Part shown: in pieces, positions 60,179 through 64,000 of the stretch
How positions within the stretch are numbered: the stretch's first letter is position 1
Layout: each line of letters starts with the position of its first letter
Assembly: GCA_901538445.1 (NCBI GenBank)
Contig: LR594586.1
Location: forward strand, 434,001-498,000
From: Gemmataceae bacterium
GTDB lineage: Bacteria; Planctomycetota; Planctomycetia; Gemmatales; Gemmataceae
DNA length: 64,000 nt
Reading direction: 5' to 3'
Notes under the pieces: model-generated
What the model saw: only the letters and a program-made list of their open reading frames with translations
Told to the model about the DNA's origin: nothing
The model's database searches: none
Program-made: the position numbers and the translations under genes

Positions 60179-60229
60179 CCCCACGTTCGCGGGTGCTGGG
60201 TCGTGGAGTTGGTGCTTGGGAAGACGTGA
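60179..60229 (+). pseudogene. Duplicated 3' end of the same family
   Basis: Codes for 'PHVRGCWVVELVLGKT' and a stop, nearly the same as the last residues of the gene ending at 59961 (HVRGCWVVDLVLGKG). No upstream coding part is present. It is a remnant of a second family copy, separated by the inverted-repeat element. Confidence 0.7.
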
Positions 60230-60373
60230 GCCGTTGCCCCATCTGTTACCGCCGAAGTACGATCCCGCCCGACCGACGGAGAGAAGACCGGGCGTCGCGG
60301 GAAGATTCGTCCGATACCCGCACGGTCGCGGGAGGTTAGATACGCATACAACCGCCACTCCAAGAGTTCGTCC

Positions 60374-61306
60374 ATGCCCATCCGTAGGTTCGCTGCCCTG
60401 CTCCTCGGCCTCGCGCTACTGCCCGCATTTCTCGGCGCGCAGGACAAGCCGAAGCAAAAGACCATCAAGCTACTCACGGTCGGCAACAGCTTCTCGCAGA
60501 ACGCGACCAAGTACCTCGACAAGATCGTCGAGGCCGACGGCAACGTGCTGATCCACCACCGGTGCGTGATCGGCGGCAGCGGGCCGGACCAGCACCTCGC
60601 CAAGGTCGCCGCGCACGAGAAGGACCTGAAGGACAAGGCCGGCCTGTACGGGACCGGCAAGAGCCTCGCGGAGGAGCTGGTCGCCGAGAAGTGGGACGTC
60701 ATCACCATCCAGCAGGCGAGCATCAAGAGCCACGACCTCGCGAACTACAAGCCGGGCATGAAGACCCTGTGCGAGTTCATCAAGAAGCACGCGCCGGCGA
60801 GCGAGGTGGTGATCCACGAGACGTGGGCGTACCGCGTGGACGACCCGCGGTTCACGAAGCCGTCCGACAAGGCCGGCGAGCCGAAGACGCAGAAGGAGAT
60901 GTACGACGGCCTCTCGGCCGCGTACCGCACGATGGCGAAGGAACTGAACGTCCGCTTCATTCCGGTCGGCGACGCGTTTTACGCCGCGGACACCGATCCA
61001 AAGTGGGGGTACAAGCCCGACGCGAAGTTCGACCCGAAGGCGGCGACGGCCCCGACCCTGCCCGACCAGACGCACTCGCTGCACGTCGGGTGGCGCTGGG
61101 CCACAGCGACCGACGGCAAGCAGACGCTCCAGATGGACGGGCACCACGCGAACGCGACCGGCGAGTACCTCGGCGGGCTCGTCTTCTACGAGTTCCTGTA
61201 CGGCCGCAGCGCCGTCGGCAACACGTTCCGCCCGGCCGGCGTGGACGCCGACTACGCCCGGTTCCTGCAGGAAACCGCGCACAACGCGGTCGAGAAGGCG
61301 AAGTGA
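60374..61306 (+). CDS. Exported SGNH/DUF4886-like hydrolase
   Basis: 310 residues with a signal peptide (MPIRRFAALLLGLALLPAFLGAQ). 'IKLLTVGNSFSQNATKYL' holds the Ser of block I in the DUF4886/SGNH type, 'DVITIQQAS' resembles block III-like positions, and 'MDGHHANATGEYLGGLVFYEFLYG' carries the His of the catalytic end (DxxH-like). It is likely a periplasmic esterase or carbohydrate-related hydrolase. The substrate is unknown. Confidence 0.8.
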   Translation: MPIRRFAALLLGLALLPAFLGAQDKPKQKTIKLLTVGNSFSQNATKYLDKIVEADGNVLIHHRCVIGGSGPDQHLAKVAAHEKDLKDKAGLYGTGKSLAEELVAEKWDVITIQQASIKSHDLANYKPGMKTLCEFIKKHAPASEVVIHETWAYRVDDPRFTKPSDKAGEPKTQKEMYDGLSAAYRTMAKELNVRFIPVGDAFYAADTDPKWGYKPDAKFDPKAATAPTLPDQTHSLHVGWRWATATDGKQTLQMDGHHANATGEYLGGLVFYEFLYGRSAVGNTFRPAGVDADYARFLQETAHNAVEKAK

Positions 61307-61314
61307 TTGCATTC

Positions 61315-61378
61315 TGGTGGGGCAGGCATTCTTGCATGCCTCCTCGGCTGACGGCAGGCAAGAATGCCTGCCCCACCA
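61315..61378. terminator. 21-bp perfect inverted repeat between convergent genes
   Basis: Arms 61315-61335 and 61358-61378 around a 22-nt loop, in the 85-bp gap between convergent genes. It could terminate both. The GGCAGGCATTCTTGC-type sequence looks like a dispersed repeat. Confidence 0.7.
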
Positions 61379-61391
61379 AACTTGAGCACTG

Positions 61392-61829
61392 TCACTTCTT
61401 CTCGGCGGCGACCTCGACCACCACGTCGTACTTCCTCTCGTAGCCGAGGATGTTGCCGACGAACCGCACCTTCGTGGTGCCGGGCTTGAGCGCCTTCAGC
61501 ACGACGACCGCCTTGGTCTTGTCGGCCTTCTCCTTCTCGAGCGGCTGGAGCTGGAACGCGGCGTCGTCGAACAGCCACGCGGCCGCGTCGGGCTCGGCGG
61601 GGGCCGGGTTCCCGCCGCGGGGCAGAACCATGCCCTGCGCCGCGAGCGTCACGGTCTGCCCGACGTCGACCTTGAGTGTGTACTTGGGGATGTCGCCGTC
61701 CTCGGGAGCGCCGAGCTTCGCGCCCTCGGCCGTGATCGCGAAGGTCGCGCCGCTGGCGTGCGCCACGCCGGCCGCCGCCAGGACCACCGCCACGGCGCAC
61801 GCGCCGCCCCACCACTTGAGCTGCACCAT
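61392..61829 (-). CDS. Secreted small protein, probable beta-sandwich
   Basis: 145 residues with a signal peptide (CAVAVVLAAAGVAHAS). The mature part is beta-rich ('FAITAEGAKLGAPEDGDIPKYTLKVDVGQTVTLAAQGMVLP' ... 'AVVVLKALKPGTTKVRFVGNILGYERKYDVVVEV'), like a single Ig-like or chagasin-type domain. The end 'PGTTKVRFVG...YDVVVEV' resembles cysteine-protease inhibitor or BIG folds, but this is only suggestive. Alone between two hairpin-separated genes. Confidence 0.65.
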   Translation of the reverse strand: MVQLKWWGGACAVAVVLAAAGVAHASGATFAITAEGAKLGAPEDGDIPKYTLKVDVGQTVTLAAQGMVLPRGGNPAPAEPDAAAWLFDDAAFQLQPLEKEKADKTKAVVVLKALKPGTTKVRFVGNILGYERKYDVVVEVAAEKK

Positions 61830-61905
61830 TGTTCGACCCCCGGGATGATGTGTCGGCCGGTCTTCGGCCGCCGCAGATCAGTCTACCCGAGTCCCGGGGT
61901 GTGAA

Positions 61906-61919
61906 TTGTCACAAGCACG
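61906..61919 (+). promoter_or_regulatory. TTGTCACAAGCACG box before the ThuA gene
   Basis: Same 14 nt as at 39195-39208, here 85 nt before the ATG at 62005. Confidence 0.5.
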
Positions 61920-62004
61920 AACTCGGGTGGTGACCCTGGCAGCAACGCCCGCGGGCGGCGATAATGCCCCGCGTCCCACCACCCTCCGCACCGGAGCCCA
62001 CACG

Positions 62005-62859
62005 ATGCCAATGCTCTCCCGCCGCCTCGCTTTTGCCGCCCTCGCGGTCGCTGCCGGCTTGACGGTCCTCCCCGGCGGTGCCGCCGCCCCGGCCGACGAC
62101 GACAAGCCGATCCGCGCGCTGCTCGTCATCGGCGGGTGCTGCCACGACTACAAGAAGCAGCAGGAGTTGCTCACCAAGGGCATCTCGGCCCGCGCCAACG
62201 TGCAGTGGGCCATCGCATACGACCCGGACACCGGCACCAAGCACCTGAACCCGGTGTACGAGAAGGACGACTGGGCCAAGGGGTTCGACGTGGTGCTGCA
62301 CGACGAGTGCTCGGCCGACGTGAAGGACCCGAAGATCGTCGAGCGGATCCTGAAGCCGCACAAGGACGGCCTGCCCGCGGTCGTCGTCCACTGTGGGATG
62401 CACTGCTACCGGAGCGAGGGGTACCCGAAGGCGACCCCGTGGTTCGAGTTCACCGGCCTGGCGACCACCCGGCACGGCCCGCAAGCTCCGATCGACGTGA
62501 CCTACGTGGATAAGGAGAGCCCGATCACGAAGACGCTGGAGGGGTGGAAGACGGTGAACGAGGAGCTGTACAACAACGAGGCGGGCAAGCTGCACGAGAC
62601 GGCGCAGCCGATCGCGAAGGGGAAGCAGACGATCAAGCTCAAGGACGGCAAGGAGCGGACCGACGAGTCGGTGGTGGCGTGGACGAACACCTACAACGGC
62701 AAGACCCGAGTGTTCGGCACGACCCTCGGCCACAACAACGACACGGTCGGCGACGCCCGCTACCTTGACCTCGTCACCCGCGGCCTGCTGTGGTCGGTGA
62801 ACAAGCTCGACGAGGCGCACCTGAAGCCGGCCAAGAAGGTGCTGCTCGACGAGAAGTGA
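62005..62859 (+). CDS. Exported ThuA-domain protein
   Basis: 284 residues from ATG 62005 with a signal peptide (LAFAALAVAAGLTVLPGGAAAP). 'IRALLVIGGCCHDYKKQQELLTKGI', 'FDVVLHDECSADVKDP', 'AVVVHCGMHCYRS' and 'TRVFGTTLGHNNDTVGDARYLDLVTRGLLWSV' follow the ThuA/class I amidotransferase-like fold that is expanded in planctomycetes. It would act outside the cytoplasm, probably on sugars; the substrate is not known. Confidence 0.88.
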   Translation: MPMLSRRLAFAALAVAAGLTVLPGGAAAPADDDKPIRALLVIGGCCHDYKKQQELLTKGISARANVQWAIAYDPDTGTKHLNPVYEKDDWAKGFDVVLHDECSADVKDPKIVERILKPHKDGLPAVVVHCGMHCYRSEGYPKATPWFEFTGLATTRHGPQAPIDVTYVDKESPITKTLEGWKTVNEELYNNEAGKLHETAQPIAKGKQTIKLKDGKERTDESVVAWTNTYNGKTRVFGTTLGHNNDTVGDARYLDLVTRGLLWSVNKLDEAHLKPAKKVLLDEK

Positions 62860-62871
62860 TCAGGTGAAGTG

Positions 62872-62937
62872 AGCGAGCGGCGCGGCGTCATCCCGCCGGT
62901 GTTGCTGAACCGGCGTGCTCACGCCGCGCCGCTCGCT
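62872..62937. terminator. 17-bp perfect inverted repeat between convergent genes
   Basis: Arms 62872-62888 and 62921-62937, with an inner CCGCCGG/CCGGCG pairing in the loop. It lies between the ends of the ThuA gene and the TolC-like gene. Confidence 0.7.
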
Positions 62938-62946
62938 TGTCGCGTC

Positions 62947-64000
62947 CTACTCCCGCACCAGCGTGCCCGTCGCCTGCCGCAGCTTCGCGTCGCTCGCGAG
63001 GTAGTCCGTGACGGCCTCGAGCAGGTCGCCGCGGGCCTTGAACAGGTCGAGCCGGGCGACGGTCAGTTCCGCCTGTGCGCCGGCGACGCCCGCGGCGACG
63101 CGCTTCTCGGCCTCGGCGACGCGGGCCTCGTGGTTCCGCACCTCGGCCGCCTTCGCTGCCACCGCGAGCCGGTTCCCCCGCACCATCGCGACCGCCGCGC
63201 GCACCTCCGACTCGGCCTGCCGCTCGCGGGCCGCCAGCGCCGCCTCGACCTCGCGCTGGAGCTTCGCGTCCGCCTTCGTCGGCTCCTTCTTCATCGCCCC
63301 GACCAGCGCGACGACCGGGGCCAACAGCGGGTTCGAGGGCGCACTCGAGCCGAGGAGCGGGTTGATCCCGGTGACGACCGCCTTCGCGAGCTGCCCGCCG
63401 TAATTGTCGCTCGCCGACAGCACCCGCAACAGGTTCAAGTCGGGGCGGCACCGCTTCGCGACCTGCACCGCCTGTTCGGCGTCGGGCACGTCCGCACCGA
63501 CCCGGAGCGGGTCGGCCGGCCAGATCGGCGTCTGGTCCGACGGGTCGAGGCCGAGGAGCCCGGCGAGGCCCGCGTTCAGCCCCGCGATGCCCGCCTCGAG
63601 CTTCGCCAGTTGCGACTCGAGTTCGAGGAGCTGCCGGCGGAGCCGCTCGACGTCGGCCCGGTCCGCGGCCCCGACCTTGATGGCCTTCTCCGCGGCGAGG
63701 AGCTGTGCCCGCAGCACCGTGTGGGCGTCGGCCACGAGGTCGAACTGCCCCTCGGCGGCCGCGAGCTTGAAGTACGCCTCGAGTGCGTCACCGGCCGCCC
63801 GGTTCCGCAACTCGTCGGCCGCGTACCCTCGAACCCACTTCGAGGTCTGCGCCTGCTCGGCCTGACGTTTGGTCGGGTGGCTGTGCGGGGGCTCGTTGTC
63901 GGGGTGGTTGTCGAGGTCGTCGGCCAGCGCCGCGTTCTGGACCGCGAGCGACCGGCACTCGGCCGCGGTGAGCCGGCGGTACTGCGCCGGCCGCGCCGGC
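62947..64000 (-). CDS. TolC-like outer membrane efflux protein, C-terminal part
   Basis: The frame is open from the right edge (residues '...RRLTAAECRSLAVQNAALADDLDNHPDNEPP...') to the stop at 62947, about 350 residues; the true start is outside. Long Ala/Leu/Glu/Arg-rich helices with heptad pattern ('AADRADVERLRRQLLELESQLAKLEAGIAGLNAGLAGLLGLD' and 'ARVAEAEKRVAAGVAGAQAELTVARLDLFKARGDLLEAVTDYL') are those of the TolC/OEP family. It would form the outer-membrane channel of an efflux or secretion system. Confidence 0.75.
   Translation of the reverse strand, partial: PARPAQYRRLTAAECRSLAVQNAALADDLDNHPDNEPPHSHPTKRQAEQAQTSKWVRGYAADELRNRAAGDALEAYFKLAAAEGQFDLVADAHTVLRAQLLAAEKAIKVGAADRADVERLRRQLLELESQLAKLEAGIAGLNAGLAGLLGLDPSDQTPIWPADPLRVGADVPDAEQAVQVAKRCRPDLNLLRVLSASDNYGGQLAKAVVTGINPLLGSSAPSNPLLAPVVALVGAMKKEPTKADAKLQREVEAALAARERQAESEVRAAVAMVRGNRLAVAAKAAEVRNHEARVAEAEKRVAAGVAGAQAELTVARLDLFKARGDLLEAVTDYLASDAKLRQATGTLVRE

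Overview
The window looks like a chromosomal piece of a Gemmataceae-type planctomycete. It is very GC-rich, codes densely on both strands, and carries the gene types typical of that group: Ser/Thr kinases with WD40 or FHA domains, an ECF sigma factor, SMP-30/NHL-type exported proteins, a ThuA-domain protein, a DUF1111-type dihaem cytochrome, a YsnF-type stress protein and a divergent EF-Tu paralog. The genus is inferred from gene content, not from a marker gene.

Left host flank (1-7866): a metal-type ABC ATPase, a large kinase-WD40 protein, a dihaem c-type oxidoreductase and a second kinase, followed by the promoter and gene of tRNA-Pro(GGG).

Prophage (7890-35071): an integrated tailed phage of HK97/siphovirus type, bounded by a 53-bp direct repeat. 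The left copy is the 3' part of the intact tRNA-Pro gene and the right copy is a tRNA fragment next to a tyrosine integrase. The left arm reads rightward (8111-15023): small accessory and early genes, a six-gene operon with 4-nt overlaps, an RHH regulator facing a TCCTAG operator array, a ParB-like protein and a sigma-region-4-like protein. The rest reads leftward (33557-15025): tail terminator, TerS, a small TM protein, HNH, TerL, portal, protease, major capsid, connectors, major tail protein, tail chaperones G/GT with an A AAA AAC slippery site, tape measure, a collagen-like tail fibre, a T4 gp55-like late sigma factor, a secreted and membrane-anchored two-protease protein, and a holin-like protein.

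Most striking observation: an AT-rich 8-mer of form [CG]TA[CG]ATA[CG] occurs in front of nearly every leftward transcription unit, in four or five cases only 4-5 nt before the start codon. Together with the gp55-like sigma factor this suggests a T4-like late regulon inside an HK97-like phage, with some possibly leaderless messages. The second striking item is the phage-encoded protease with a cysteine-peptidase-like domain plus a trypsin domain, in the place where lysis genes usually lie, with no recognisable endolysin.

Right host flank (35072-64000): threonine ammonia-lyase, a response regulator and a PAS-GAF-pseudoreceiver protein, an ECF sigma factor overlapping an acetyltransferase, FHA proteins and an FHA-kinase, a SNF2 helicase, a stress protein, purine nucleoside phosphorylase, a cytidylate-kinase-like protein, two paired ABC-2 exporters with heptanucleotide repeats at the 5' ends of both ATPase genes, argJ, an EF-Tu paralog, a frameshifted Gemmata-family gene with a duplicated tail fragment, an SGNH-type exported protein, a ThuA protein, and the end of a TolC-like gene running off the right edge. 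Several convergent gene ends here carry long perfect inverted repeats.
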